Below, one piece after another: positions 16,726 to 25,165 of a stretch of 46,552 nucleotides of DNA (within the stretch, counting starts at the first letter, position 1; each line of letters begins with the position of its first letter). Position numbers and translations under genes: made by a program. The stretch is from Methanolinea sp. (GTDB lineage: Archaea; Halobacteriota; Methanomicrobia; Methanomicrobiales; Methanospirillaceae). The stretch lies in NCBI GenBank assembly GCA_025453675.1, contig JALOPW010000015.1:1-46552 (forward strand), read 5' to 3'. The notes beneath the pieces are model-generated. The model was not told where the DNA came from and did no database searches. It saw nothing but the letters and a program-made list of their open reading frames with translations.

Positions 16726-17322
16726 TCATCCTGTTGTTGTAATGGTGCCAATGACCAGGGACTGTTCGTGTCGGGCGGGGAAATACTTCCCTGTGTCCTT
16801 GCCCCTGGCCCGGAACTCCTCCCTGATCTCCGCTTCATAATCCCCGTTCTGCAGGTTCCCGGTCTCCCCCCGGGCTATCCGCAGGTGCTTGCCTGCCAGC
16901 CGGTCCACTTCTCTCCTGGGGAACCCGAGGAGCGGACGGAGGTAGGAGCACCGCAGGGTGTCCTGCAGAGACTGCACCTCGTCCCGGGAGAGCATGGGAA
17001 CACGGTCATCGAACCGGGTGCCATCGGCGATAACCCGGTAACGGGTGCCGAGGGCCCGGAGCGCACTTTTATGCACCATCTGGATGGCATCGTTGGGGTA
17101 TCCCGAAGAGAGGATCATGTCCACGGCACGGGACAGGAGCCCTTCCTCAAATATCCACAGGTGCCAGGGATGACCCAGTGCCCGGGCAGCCTCCGCAACA
17201 GCGGGCAGACTGCGACCGGGGCTGAACACGAAGGTGTTCAGTTCCACCGTGTAATCACGGGAGAGGAGAACCGCTGCAAGCGAGCTGTCCTTCCCCCCGC
17301 TGAAGAGGACTCCGGCCTTCAT
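16726..17322 (-). CDS. PP-loop ATP-pyrophosphatase family protein
   Basis: A 198-residue protein with the N-terminal PP-loop motif [15 protein letters not shown] (SGGKDS, residues about 8-13), so it should bind ATP and release pyrophosphate, probably to adenylate a substrate. A later segment ([22 protein letters not shown]) resembles the second conserved region of N-type ATP pyrophosphatases. The substrate is unknown; RNA thiolation or amidation is possible given its place between pdcd5-like and rpl39e. Its ATG overlaps the upstream stop as ATGA. Confidence 0.8.
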   Translation of the reverse strand: MKAGVLFSGGKDSSLAAVLLSRDYTVELNTFVFSPGRSLPAVAEAARALGHPWHLWIFEEGLLSRAVDMILSSGYPNDAIQMVHKSALRALGTRYRVIADGTRFDDRVPMLSRDEVQSLQDTLRCSYLRPLLGFPRREVDRLAGKHLRIARGETGNLQNGDYEAEIREEFRARGKDTGKYFPARHEQSLVIGTITTTG

Positions 17323-17660
17323 CCTTTCCTGGTGATCTTGAAATCCTTCTTTGCCGGCTGCAGTTGCTGCAGCAGGGATTTCAGCTGTGCATCCGTGATC
17401 TTCTGCTTGAGACGACCGCTCTGGGCCAGCATCACCAGTTGCTGCTCCACTGCCCGGGCAAAATCAGGCTTGGTCAGCTTGATGGCATTGAGCCGCTCCC
17501 TCGCCTCCGGCTCCAGGATCTGCAGCAGGACGGAGTGAACCTGGGCATCCATCTGCTTCTGGCGCTCCATCTCCTCCTGCATGATCTGCTGATCGAAGGA
17601 CTGCTGCTGCATCTGCGCCATCCTCCTCCTCCGGAGTTCTGTCAGCTCGTCGTCTCCCAT
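17319..17660 (-). CDS. PDCD5/TFAR19-family DNA-binding protein
   Basis: A 113-residue basic, helical protein: an N-terminal Gln/Met-rich helix (ELRRRRMAQMQQQSFDQQ), then the PDCD5 core (LLQILEPEARERLNAIKLTKP and ITDAQLKSLLQQL) and a basic tail ([10 protein letters not shown]). The archaeal family is known from double-strand-DNA-binding homologues, but its cellular role is not established. ATG 17660 has GGTGA five bases upstream. It sits directly after rps19e, a very common archaeal pairing. Confidence 0.9.
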   Translation of the reverse strand: MGDDELTELRRRRMAQMQQQSFDQQIMQEEMERQKQMDAQVHSVLLQILEPEARERLNAIKLTKPDFARAVEQQLVMLAQSGRLKQKITDAQLKSLLQQLQPAKKDFKITRKG

Positions 17661-17670
17661 GTTCATCACC

Positions 17671-18108
17671 CTACTTGGGGGCTGGTGCCTTTCCTTCCTT
17701 GGCGATCCTGTCAGCCAGGCCATCCATGTAGGAGATACCTGCGGGGCTTACCTTGCGCCCGGTCTTGTCGTGCTGGATCATTCCTGCAGTCTCGAGCTGC
17801 TGGAGTGACTTCCGAAGGATCGAGCCGCTCCCCTTCCTGAACTGTGAAGGGCGGGAGCCCCTGTCCTTCTTTCCTCCATAGATAGAACGCATCCGCTGCA
17901 CGCCGATGGGGCCCTCAATGTAGACCCTGCGGAGGATGGAAGCCACGCGGACAAACCACCACTCGGGGTCCTGTGGGGGCATCTCCTTGTGCACTCCCGT
18001 CTTGGCGAATGCAGCCCATGCCGGTGGTGTTATCTCCGGCTTCTTCTTCAGTTCCTCGGCCAGGGTGCGGATGAACCTGTCGGCCGGAACATCATAGACG
18101 GTTGTCAT
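17671..18108 (-). CDS. rps19e: 30S ribosomal protein S19e
   Basis: A 145-residue protein with the S19e winged-helix core: TTVYDVPADRFIRTLAEEL at the N-terminus, DPEWWFVRVASILRRVYIEG, and RPSQFRKGSGSILRKSLQQLE. It is required for small-subunit maturation. It is the first gene of the minus-strand cluster that runs to about 8.2 kb, with a clear TATA element upstream. Confidence 0.95.
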   Translation of the reverse strand: MTTVYDVPADRFIRTLAEELKKKPEITPPAWAAFAKTGVHKEMPPQDPEWWFVRVASILRRVYIEGPIGVQRMRSIYGGKKDRGSRPSQFRKGSGSILRKSLQQLETAGMIQHDKTGRKVSPAGISYMDGLADRIAKEGKAPAPK

Positions 18109-18170
18109 ATGTAGTAGAACCTCACTGTCACCGATTTGATATAACAGTCTTTACTTATATGTTGCCTGCG

Positions 18171-18183
18171 CTTTTATATATTT
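18171..18183 (-). promoter_or_regulatory. TATA box of the rps19e-led cluster
   Basis: On the minus strand AAATATATAAAAG, an excellent archaeal TATA element, lies 63-75 nt before the rps19e ATG. That predicts a leader of roughly 35-45 nt containing GAGGT near the start codon. It lies between the converging end of the yhbY-like operon and rps19e, so it should drive the translation/SRP cluster. Confidence 0.65.
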
Positions 18184-18229
18184 CGAGCATGTGGCCCTTT
18201 CATGGCCGGCGCAGGGGATAACACGTGAA

Positions 18230-18475
18230 TTATCCGTGTTTTCGTTCCCCGATTACTGCGGTTCGTCCCCTGACCTCCAGAAGGTCCGCACCTGCACTCC
18301 GGGCCAGGTCTGCCGGGTCGACCTCGGTGTTACGCAGCCATTTGACTTTGATGCGGTGCCGCTTCTTCAACTGCTGGACCACTTCCTCGACCACCGTGGG
18401 CGTAAGACCCTGTTTTCCTATCCAGACGGTGGCTTTCATCTCCTGCATATCGGATTCGCGAGGGGTGTCTCTCAT
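18230..18475 (-). CDS. YhbY/CRM-domain RNA-binding protein
   Basis: An 81-residue protein. TVWIGKQGLTPTVVEEVVQQLKKR followed by IKVKWLRN matches the compact CRM domain of YhbY, including its GxxG-like loop position; the rest (LARSAGADLLEVRGRTAVI) fits the domain end. YhbY proteins bind rRNA precursors. Its ATG overlaps the rnp4 stop as ATGA, so it is translated with RNase P component 4. An internal start (18448) is possible. Confidence 0.85.
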   Translation of the reverse strand: MRDTPRESDMQEMKATVWIGKQGLTPTVVEEVVQQLKKRHRIKVKWLRNTEVDPADLARSAGADLLEVRGRTAVIGERKHG

Positions 18476-18786
18476 GTGTGCCTCCGCACCGGGAACCTCA
18501 TCTGCCTCCGGCAGGAAAGGCAGGTGACGACCACCCTCCCCCGGCTTATCCTGACCCGCATATTCACACCCGGTACTAGGAACCGCTGGCAGTGGTGGCA
18601 GAACTGCCTTCTGAACCGCCGTTCCAGGCGTACCCGCTGTTTCATGGATATCTTCCTCGCAAGGGCAACGTACCGGTCACTCAGGCCCGGTTCATAGGGA
18701 AAACACTCCCTGGCCTGGGAGAAGAGGATGGCGATGCGCTCGCGGGCAATGCGCCTGGTATCAGGATGAGACGTCCTTCTGGCCAT
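18472..18786 (-). CDS. rnp4: Ribonuclease P protein component 4
   Basis: A 104-residue basic protein with the Rpr2/Rpp21 layout: an N-terminal helical region (TRRIARERIAILFSQARE) and a C-terminal zinc ribbon with CHHC (in RRQFCHHCQRFLVPG) and CLSC (in VVTCLSCRRQMRFPV). It supports tRNA 5'-end maturation by RNase P. The start at 18786 removes a long non-conserved extension that overlaps purN. It lies between purN and the YhbY-like gene. Confidence 0.9.
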   Translation of the reverse strand: MARRTSHPDTRRIARERIAILFSQARECFPYEPGLSDRYVALARKISMKQRVRLERRFRRQFCHHCQRFLVPGVNMRVRISRGRVVVTCLSCRRQMRFPVRRHT

Positions 18787-18842
18787 GTGAACCTCCGTGG
18801 GGCGGGAGTGGAGAATGCACGAAGGCATCCTGTCCACCCCTT

Positions 18843-19463
18843 TCAGGCAGCGGGGCCTCCATCCGAAAGGAACACCCTGCGGCCTTTTATTGCCAGCTTT
18901 CCCTCGCAAAAGAGCTTTACTGCAAGAGGGAGGCACTGGTGCTCCTTGGCCAGGATGCGTTCCGAGAGGGTCTCCTCATCGTCTCCATCAAGGACCGGGA
19001 CGCAGGTCTGGATGATGATGGGGCCGGTGTCCATCCCTTCATCCACCAGGTGGACCGTGCACCCCGAGACCCGCACCCCGTACAGAATGGCCTGCCTCTG
19101 TGCATGGAGCCCGGCAAAGCTCGGGAGGAGGGCCGGGTGAATGTTGATAACTTTCCCATGGAACTCGCGAACGATTTCCACACCCAGTATTCGCATGTAG
19201 CCGGCCAGGACAAAGAGGTCCGCCTGAAGGCCCTGCATCGTCCTGATAAGTGCTGATTCATACTCAGCCTTTCCCGGATAGCCAGCATAGTCAATCACGT
19301 GGACAGGAATGCCTGCCTCCCGGGCGCGGGTGATGGCATAGGCTCCCGGGTTGTCAGTGATAAGCCCTACGCAGACGGCAGGGATCTCCCCGCAACGCAT
19401 GGCGTCGATGACCGCCTGGAAGTTCGACCCACGGCCGGATGCCAGGAATGCGATGCGTTTCAT
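18843..19463 (-). CDS. purN: Phosphoribosylglycinamide formyltransferase (folate-type)
   Basis: A 206-residue enzyme of purine synthesis that formylates GAR. Start MKRIAFLASGRGSNFQAVID, catalytic region INIHPALLPSFAG (Asn and His) and HLVDEGMDTGPII (Asp) are all intact. The PurN type uses 10-formyl-THF in bacteria; in methanogens the formyl donor may differ, which the sequence cannot show. Its ATG overlaps the stop of the CorC-like gene as ATGA. Confidence 0.92.
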   Translation of the reverse strand: MKRIAFLASGRGSNFQAVIDAMRCGEIPAVCVGLITDNPGAYAITRAREAGIPVHVIDYAGYPGKAEYESALIRTMQGLQADLFVLAGYMRILGVEIVREFHGKVINIHPALLPSFAGLHAQRQAILYGVRVSGCTVHLVDEGMDTGPIIIQTCVPVLDGDDEETLSERILAKEHQCLPLAVKLFCEGKLAIKGRRVFLSDGGPAA

Positions 19464-20740
19464 GACCTCGTCTCCTCCCCGGCATCTTTTCCTGCGCGAT
19501 GCTCTATCAGCTTCACCTTCACGATCCGGCGGGAGAGCATCTGGGTGACCACGAGCGAGATGTGGCTCTCCTTCATATATACGCTCTCACCGGGGTGTGG
19601 AATGTGCCCGAGACGCTCGATGATCAACCCTCCCAGGCTCTCGTAGGACTCGGAGACCGGCAGGGAGAGGTCAAGTTCGTCATTGAGATCCTCCACCCAG
19701 ACCTTGGCGTCCACCAGGTAGACTCCTTCCCCGATCTTCTGTATCTCAGGTTCTTCGCGGTCGAACTCATCCAGGATATCCCCGACAAGCTCTTCTAAGA
19801 TGTCCTCGACAGTGACGATCCCCACAAAACTGCTGTACTCGTCCAGCACGATTGCGATCTGCACCTTCCGCAGCTGGAGTTCCTTCAGGAGATCGTCGAT
19901 CTTCTTGCTCTCCGGGACGAAGAAGGGATCATACATCAAATCCTTGATGGGTATGTTCTTCTTCCCGGCAATCTGGCTGGAGAAGACGTCTTTTACGTTC
20001 AGCACCCCGATGATGTTGTCCATGTGCTCGTGGTAGACGGGAATTCTTGAAAAACCGGTCTCGTTGAAGAAATGCAGCGCTGATTCAAGCGTGCTCTGGT
20101 CGTCGATGAGTGCCACGTCCACCCTGGGAGTCATGATCTCCCTGGCGGTGGTATCCCCGAACTCGAGCACTGAGTAGAGCATCTCGCGCTCTTCCTGCTC
20201 GATTGCCCCCTCCTCCTTGCCCACCTCGATCCATTCCCGTATCTCATCCTCGGTCACGGTGGGTTCGGCCAGGCCATCTTCGATCGCTCTCTTCCTGGTG
20301 AATTTCTCAATAGCCCAGATGAGGGGTGAGAAGACGCGGGAGAGGAAGTAGATAGGTCTTGCGACTGTCAGTGCAAACCGTTCTGCATGACGGGTTGCAT
20401 ACATCTTGGGGCTGATCTCCCCGAAGATGAGAAGGAGGATGACCACCACCCCGGTGGCAATTCCCACCCCGATGTCTCCGAAGATACTGATGGTCACCGC
20501 GGTGGCGATTGCAGCAGCGGCGACATTCGCGATATTGTTCCCGATCAGGATGGTGATCAGGAAATGGTTGGGATTTTCCTTTAATTTCGCCAGGATATCA
20601 GATCCCGGTCTCTGCTCATTGACCAGGGTGCGGACCTTGGCCCTGGTGATGGAGATAAGCGCCACCTCGGAAGCCGAGAAAAATGCAGAGAGCATCAGGC
20701 AGAGGATGAACAGCAAAAGCAGTAAAAAATCCTCGATCAT
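19460..20740 (-). CDS. CNNM/CorC-type membrane protein (DUF21, CBS pair, CorC_HlyC)
   Basis: A 426-residue protein. The N-terminal DUF21 domain has about four membrane segments (LLLLFILCLMLSAFFSASEVA, HFLITILIGNNIANVAAAAI, VVVILLLIFGEISPK), then a CBS pair (REIMTPRVDVALIDDQSTLE and FGIV-type repeats near VGIVTVEDILEELVGDI), and a C-terminal CorC_HlyC domain. Members are linked to magnesium or other cation export. It is the first gene of the operon with purN, rnp4 and yhbY-like, and no gene nearby points to its ion. Confidence 0.88.
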   Translation of the reverse strand: MIEDFLLLLLFILCLMLSAFFSASEVALISITRAKVRTLVNEQRPGSDILAKLKENPNHFLITILIGNNIANVAAAAIATAVTISIFGDIGVGIATGVVVILLLIFGEISPKMYATRHAERFALTVARPIYFLSRVFSPLIWAIEKFTRKRAIEDGLAEPTVTEDEIREWIEVGKEEGAIEQEEREMLYSVLEFGDTTAREIMTPRVDVALIDDQSTLESALHFFNETGFSRIPVYHEHMDNIIGVLNVKDVFSSQIAGKKNIPIKDLMYDPFFVPESKKIDDLLKELQLRKVQIAIVLDEYSSFVGIVTVEDILEELVGDILDEFDREEPEIQKIGEGVYLVDAKVWVEDLNDELDLSLPVSESYESLGGLIIERLGHIPHPGESVYMKESHISLVVTQMLSRRIVKVKLIEHRAGKDAGEETRS

Positions 20741-20816
20741 TCAATCCACGCCGACTGAACGGCTGTTTTATCATTGTTCATATGTCCTGGGACACTACAT
20801 GTATCGTGCTGACATT

Positions 20817-21653
20817 TTATAAAACCGTCGATGATACGAAGCAGTCCTGCATGAATGCCATTTCTTTGGAGAGGAGGAGGATCTTCTCCTCTGATGAGAG
20901 GTCATGGGAGAAGTTGCGGTCTTCCAGCTCCAGTGTGAGGTTCCCGTCGTAGCCGGAGAGAGACAGGTAACGCAGGATCTCCCTCATCTCGTCCTTTCCA
21001 TCCAGGGGGAGGTGCATCTTCCCGTCCGCTGCCCTTCCGACGTGCACATTCACCAGCCGGTCTCCGCAGAGATCGATGTAGTGCCTGACCTCGTGCACCG
21101 ATACGCCCATGGCATGGGAGATGTCCAGCGTGAACCAGAGCCACGGCTCCCGGTCCAGGAGTTCCCGCATCCCCTCCGGAGTGCAGAGAAGGGAGTTGAC
21201 CTTCTGCTCCATGTTCTCCATGGCCACCCGCACGCCTGATCCAGAGACAGCCTTCTCCAGGGCCCGGATATACCTCGCGAACCGCTCGTAATCCGGGGCG
21301 CTGGGGGGCCTTTTTGCGGTTCTCCTGCCGGGATGGACCGTGACTAGCGAAATTTTTATCCGTGCGGCCAGCCTGACTGCGTCCACTGCATACTTCACCG
21401 ATACATCCGCAACCGCAGGGTTGACGGAGGTTGGGTTCAGGTCAAGAATGGGTGCATGGAGGGTCGGAGAGCGCAGTTCCGGGTATTCGCGCAGGCAGCG
21501 TACAAGTGCCTCCTCAGGCTGCCCGGAAAGCCAATAGGAGGGGGTCTCCACCCAGAATTCCACTGAGTCAAGGCCTGCCTCCACGATGCAGGAAAAAATC
21601 TCTTCCAGGGGATATTCATGGAAAAACATGCTGGAGACGGCGAAACGCACCAT
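20817..21653 (-). CDS. TIM-barrel sugar phosphate isomerase/epimerase family protein
   Basis: A 278-residue member of the xylose-isomerase-like/AP endonuclease 2 superfamily. Motifs placed along the barrel include GLDSVEFWVETP, SPTLHAPILDL, SLVTVHPG, VAMENMEQ, WFTLDISHAMG and LVNVHVGRAADGKMHLPL; these Glu/His/Asp residues usually bind a divalent metal. The substrate cannot be predicted. It is transcribed away from xseA, 38 bp apart. Confidence 0.82.
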   Translation of the reverse strand: MVRFAVSSMFFHEYPLEEIFSCIVEAGLDSVEFWVETPSYWLSGQPEEALVRCLREYPELRSPTLHAPILDLNPTSVNPAVADVSVKYAVDAVRLAARIKISLVTVHPGRRTAKRPPSAPDYERFARYIRALEKAVSGSGVRVAMENMEQKVNSLLCTPEGMRELLDREPWLWFTLDISHAMGVSVHEVRHYIDLCGDRLVNVHVGRAADGKMHLPLDGKDEMREILRYLSLSGYDGNLTLELEDRNFSHDLSSEEKILLLSKEMAFMQDCFVSSTVL

Positions 21654-21691
21654 GATCCTAATTCATTACCAACCGGCCATAATAGTTGTTG

Positions 21692-22945
21692 ATGACCTGG
21701 TACCAGCAGGGTATCTCAGAGGAACGAAACGGCCACACCACCGAAGTGTTCACCGTTTCCCAGGTCTCCGCCCTTGTCCAGGCGCTCCTGGATGACATGA
21801 GGCTGCAGGACATCTGGATCCGGGGAGAGATAACCAACCTCAAAATCCACGGCTCCGGCCACCGCTATTTTTCGCTCGGGGAGAAGAGCATGGATCATTC
21901 TGCAGTCCTCTCCTGCGTAATGTGGCGAAACGACGCCCAGCGGGTGAACTGCGAGCTTGGGGACGGCATGGACGTGCTGGTCTTTGGCTCCATAGGGCAT
22001 TACGCCCCCCAGGGCCGTTACCAGCTCTACGTAAGGGACATCAGGCCGGCAGGCCGTGGGGAGAAGCACCTCATGGTTGAGCAGTGGAAGGTGCAACTCG
22101 CCGCGGAAGGGTGCTTTGATCCGCTGAAGAAGAGGCCACTTCCGACCTTTCCTTCCCTGGTAGGGGTGGTCACTTCTGAGACCGGTGCAGTCCTCCAGGA
22201 CATTCGGAACGTGATATCCCGCCGTTATCCCCTTGAACTGGTGGTATCCCCCACCGCGGTCCAGGGGGAGGGAGCCCACCAGGAGATCGCACAGGCCCTG
22301 CACAGGGTGGAGGCCAGGGTGGAGGTGATCATCCTGGCGCGGGGAGGGGGGAGTTTCGAGGACCTGTTCCCCTTCAACCACCCGGACGTGGTCAGGGCGA
22401 TCTCCGCATGCCCTGTCCCGGTAGTGAGTGCCATCGGGCACGAGGTGGACGTGACACTGGCCGACTTTGCTGCCGATGTCAGGGCACCCACCCCCTCGGC
22501 AGCAGCCGAACTCGTGGTCCCCGACCGGGTCTCTGTCCTCGAATCCCTCGGAGAGTCCAGGAAGATGATGGGAAACCGGCTCCTCGCCAGACTGGACCGC
22601 GCGGGAGCAGATCTCTGCGAAGTACGGGAGAGACTCTCCCCCCGGAGGATTGGGCAGAAGGTGACCGCCCGGAGGGAAGACGTATCCATCCTCTCCGACA
22701 GGATGATCAGGGGGATCTCCTCCCGGATTGCCCTTGAGCGGGAGCGGTTGTCCGCGGCAGCTGAGATCCTTGCCGCAAGGAACCCCGCCCACCTCCTGCG
22801 GAAAGGCTATTGCATCCTGCAGAAGGAGGGGAGGGTGATCAGGTCTGTCGGCGAGACTGCCCCGGGGGACTTTCTCTCCCTCCGGCTTCGTGATGGAGAA
22901 GTTGACACACGGGTAGAGAGGGTATACCATGACCCAGAAATTTGA
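21692..22945 (+). CDS. xseA: Exodeoxyribonuclease VII large subunit
   Basis: A 417-residue subunit of the single-strand-specific nuclease ExoVII. N-terminal OB-fold (FTVSQVSALVQALLDD, IWIRGEITNLKIHGSGHRYF), then the catalytic domain with ARGGGSFEDLFPFN and SAIGHEVDVTLADFAAD, and a coiled-coil C-terminal region. It is a bacterial-type enzyme found in a subset of methanogens and overlaps its partner xseB. The ATG at 21692 is taken; two TTG codons precede it and no clear ribosome-binding site is visible. Confidence 0.93.
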   Translation: MTWYQQGISEERNGHTTEVFTVSQVSALVQALLDDMRLQDIWIRGEITNLKIHGSGHRYFSLGEKSMDHSAVLSCVMWRNDAQRVNCELGDGMDVLVFGSIGHYAPQGRYQLYVRDIRPAGRGEKHLMVEQWKVQLAAEGCFDPLKKRPLPTFPSLVGVVTSETGAVLQDIRNVISRRYPLELVVSPTAVQGEGAHQEIAQALHRVEARVEVIILARGGGSFEDLFPFNHPDVVRAISACPVPVVSAIGHEVDVTLADFAADVRAPTPSAAAELVVPDRVSVLESLGESRKMMGNRLLARLDRAGADLCEVRERLSPRRIGQKVTARREDVSILSDRMIRGISSRIALERERLSAAAEILAARNPAHLLRKGYCILQKEGRVIRSVGETAPGDFLSLRLRDGEVDTRVERVYHDPEI

Positions 22946-23111
22946 AGACCTGATGAAGGAGCTGAAGGAGATACTGGCAAAGATAGAGGACAACCAGACC
23001 GGGCTTGACGAGGCGATCGCGCTTTATGAACGCGGAGCGGTGCTGGTCCGGCAGGCCGAGGAACTCCTGGCCTCCGCAGAAATGAAGATCACGATGCTCG
23101 GAAGGGATTAG
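22929..23111 (+). CDS. xseB: Exodeoxyribonuclease VII small subunit
   Basis: A 60-residue helical protein, KFEDLMKELKEILAKIED followed by LDEAIALYERGAVLVRQAEE, matching the two-helix XseB form that binds the XseA coiled coil. It overlaps the end of xseA by 17 nt, so the subunits are co-translated. Slightly short at the C-terminus compared with bacterial XseB. Confidence 0.92.
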   Translation: MTQKFEDLMKELKEILAKIEDNQTGLDEAIALYERGAVLVRQAEELLASAEMKITMLGRD

Positions 23112-23120
23112 GCCTCGTCT

Positions 23121-23555
23121 TTACCCCGGCACGGTGACCGTCAGCACCACGGTGAGGGCGCTTCCCTTCCTGAGCGCCTCTACAAAATCCCGGGGGATGG
23201 TGCGAGCAGTGGTGTCCGCATCGACGGCCACCGTTCTCCCGCACACGTAATGGCTCCTCCTCCAGACCAGGTCGGTAGGGTGATCGAGTGTCATCGACGA
23301 GCTCCCCCGTGCACGGACCTCCACCACCATCCCTTCGCACGAGAAGACAGAGAGGAGGAGGGCATCATCCCTGCAGAGGAGGGCGCGGAACCCGGAAGGA
23401 AGGTCGCGGGCACCGCATTGTGCACCAACCCCGATGATGCAGTTCCCCGCAAGGGTGAGATCCTGCTCGCGGGTAATCTCGAGGGTTGTGGGGTGCTCTG
23501 CCGTCACCAGGGGGTGGCCACGGCAGGGGATAGTCACCTCTGCTTCACGGGTCAT
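23121..23555 (-). CDS. DUF371 family protein
   Basis: A 144-residue beta-rich protein recognised as the archaeal DUF371 family by RGHPLVTAEHPTTLEITRE near the N-terminus (residues 12-30), then IGVGAQCGARDL and LDHPTDLVWRRSHYV. The function is unknown. It converges with xseB (9-bp gap), and the strand change is clean. Confidence 0.8.
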   Translation of the reverse strand: MTREAEVTIPCRGHPLVTAEHPTTLEITREQDLTLAGNCIIGVGAQCGARDLPSGFRALLCRDDALLLSVFSCEGMVVEVRARGSSSMTLDHPTDLVWRRSHYVCGRTVAVDADTTARTIPRDFVEALRKGSALTVVLTVTVPG

Positions 23556-23687
23556 TTCCTGATAGCATGTGCCTGGTGACAGGAAAGAGGTGATGCCCCC
23601 GGGTACAGAGTTTCCCGGGTATAGTTCTGTGCAGGAGGAGTGTCACGTCGCCCCCGCAATTCCTGCATGACTTCCCGTACAGAATGG

Positions 23688-24527
23688 TCAATATTTGTAC
23701 CAGCGCCCTTTTTCGTCAAATTCACCCTGCAGGATCTCGGGAGTGACCTGGGAAGGTCCCTGGCAGGTTTCCTGGTAGAATACAGCTTTGAATGTGTAGA
23801 TGATATTTCCCGCCAGGGTGACCCCGATGACATACATTACCGCGGTAAGAAGGATCCCCTGGAATCCGAGCATCTCGTTCAGGATAGGCATGGAGAGGGC
23901 CTGGATCTGTGCGGGATCCATGGATACGAGGGGCAGGAGCTGATCATACAGGAGGCTGGTCCAGATGATTGCAAGCGGGATGGCAACCAGGAACACGATC
24001 CCGAAACTGGCAAGGAAGAACCCGACCACCCTCCCCGGGCGGTTCAACACCACTTCCACGCTCCGGCGGATGCAGTCAAATACCCGTCGGTCCTCGAAGA
24101 CCGCGGCCGTGTCGAAGAAGAAGGTGAAGAAGATCAGGGGGATGGTGCACCCCATGATTACGAAGGGGAGCACGGCCCCGATTGTTCCCATTATTGCGAG
24201 TGGTATGGCCACCAGGAAGACGGTAGCCAGCACTGCAAAGGCGATCACCAGCGAGGGGAGGAGAATCCTGAAATAATACGCCATTCCTCCTGCAAGATAT
24301 GCGCTGGCGTCACCTTCGCCGGAACGTATCTGGGTGTATGCCCCTGCCAGGAGGAACGGGATGAGAAGCGCCTCTAAAAACCATAACCGTGTGGCCAGGA
24401 AAGTCCCAAAGGAGTACTGCAGTATGAGATCCAGCGCGCCAAGCACCCCCGTCACGAGCCCTGGAAGCCAGAGGAATGGATTTTTCGAGAGGAGTACCAG
24501 CGCCCGTTTGAGCGAGTTCACAACCAT
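23688..24527 (-). CDS. Multi-pass membrane protein of unknown function
   Basis: A 279-residue protein with about six hydrophobic segments (for example PFLWLPGLVTGVLGALDLIL, LLPSLVIAFAVLATVFLVA, PFVIMGCTIPLIFFTFFF, VVGFFLASFGIVFLVAIPL) and a short Gln/Glu-rich cytoplasmic tail. The layout resembles archaeal DUF4013/DUF7847-like membrane proteins, but I am not sure of the family. ATG 24527 has GGTGA four bases upstream and follows the previous gene closely, suggesting one operon. Confidence 0.72.
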   Translation of the reverse strand: MVVNSLKRALVLLSKNPFLWLPGLVTGVLGALDLILQYSFGTFLATRLWFLEALLIPFLLAGAYTQIRSGEGDASAYLAGGMAYYFRILLPSLVIAFAVLATVFLVAIPLAIMGTIGAVLPFVIMGCTIPLIFFTFFFDTAAVFEDRRVFDCIRRSVEVVLNRPGRVVGFFLASFGIVFLVAIPLAIIWTSLLYDQLLPLVSMDPAQIQALSMPILNEMLGFQGILLTAVMYVIGVTLAGNIIYTFKAVFYQETCQGPSQVTPEILQGEFDEKGRWYKY

Positions 24528-24531
24528 CCGG

Positions 24532-25122
24532 TCACCGGTTCCTGGGCATGGCCACGATCTCCCGTACCTGCAGGTCAAAGAACGATGAGGTATGGGCAGG
24601 GCGGATGACGCAGACCGTATCTGCCCCGCTGGCGGTCCCGCCGACGGCGATGACCTCCTCTTCTATGGGAATTATCCCCTGGTCGGCGGCAATCAGGGTG
24701 CACTCCACCGCAACCTTCAGCCCAACGGCGACCACGCGGCGCAGGGCCTCCGCAACGGCCTCGGTGCGGGAACCCCCTCCCACTTTGGGGGACCGGGAGA
24801 AGGCACGCTCCATCCCCGAGAGGACGTGTGTTCCGGTCACGATCGGGATCTTCTCCTGCCTGAGGGTCCGTGCCGCCTCCTGGGAGAATTCCCATTCCCC
24901 GGGCCGGGAGAACCCCACCACGTGGGTGACCACCACGAGTTTGATTCCTGATCCACGCAGCATCCGATAGAAGGCGAGGGCGGTATCCCCCGAGGTGCTG
25001 GCCACCACCACCCGGGATATGTCCAGTTCCCTGGCCCGCTCCAGAGCGAACCTGGCGCAGTCAACCGTATTGGCCGGGCCAGGGGCATCGAAATAATAGG
25101 TAGTTCTCTCAATAAACGACAT
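24532..25122 (-). CDS. Pyruvate kinase C-terminal-like domain protein
   Basis: A 196-residue protein resembling the stand-alone pyruvate kinase alpha/beta (C-terminal) domain proteins of methanogens. N-terminal ERTTYYFDAPGPANT, a Rossmann-like core (ISRVVVASTSGDTALAFYR, IKLVVVTHVVGF) and a conserved later block (GADTVCVIRPAHTSSFFDL). No catalytic pyruvate kinase barrel is present, so it is not a kinase; a regulatory or ligand-binding role is inferred. The start at 25122 removes an extension overlapping the divergent OBG gene. Confidence 0.78.
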   Translation of the reverse strand: MSFIERTTYYFDAPGPANTVDCARFALERARELDISRVVVASTSGDTALAFYRMLRGSGIKLVVVTHVVGFSRPGEWEFSQEAARTLRQEKIPIVTGTHVLSGMERAFSRSPKVGGGSRTEAVAEALRRVVAVGLKVAVECTLIAADQGIIPIEEEVIAVGGTASGADTVCVIRPAHTSSFFDLQVREIVAMPRNR

Positions 25123-25165
25123 ACGCACACTAAGGTTAAGGTAGTACCAGGTAAAGGGAATTGCT

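Noticed and set aside
18787-18936. Longer start for RNase P component 4
   Set aside because: It overlaps the purN 3' end and is not part of the family sequence.
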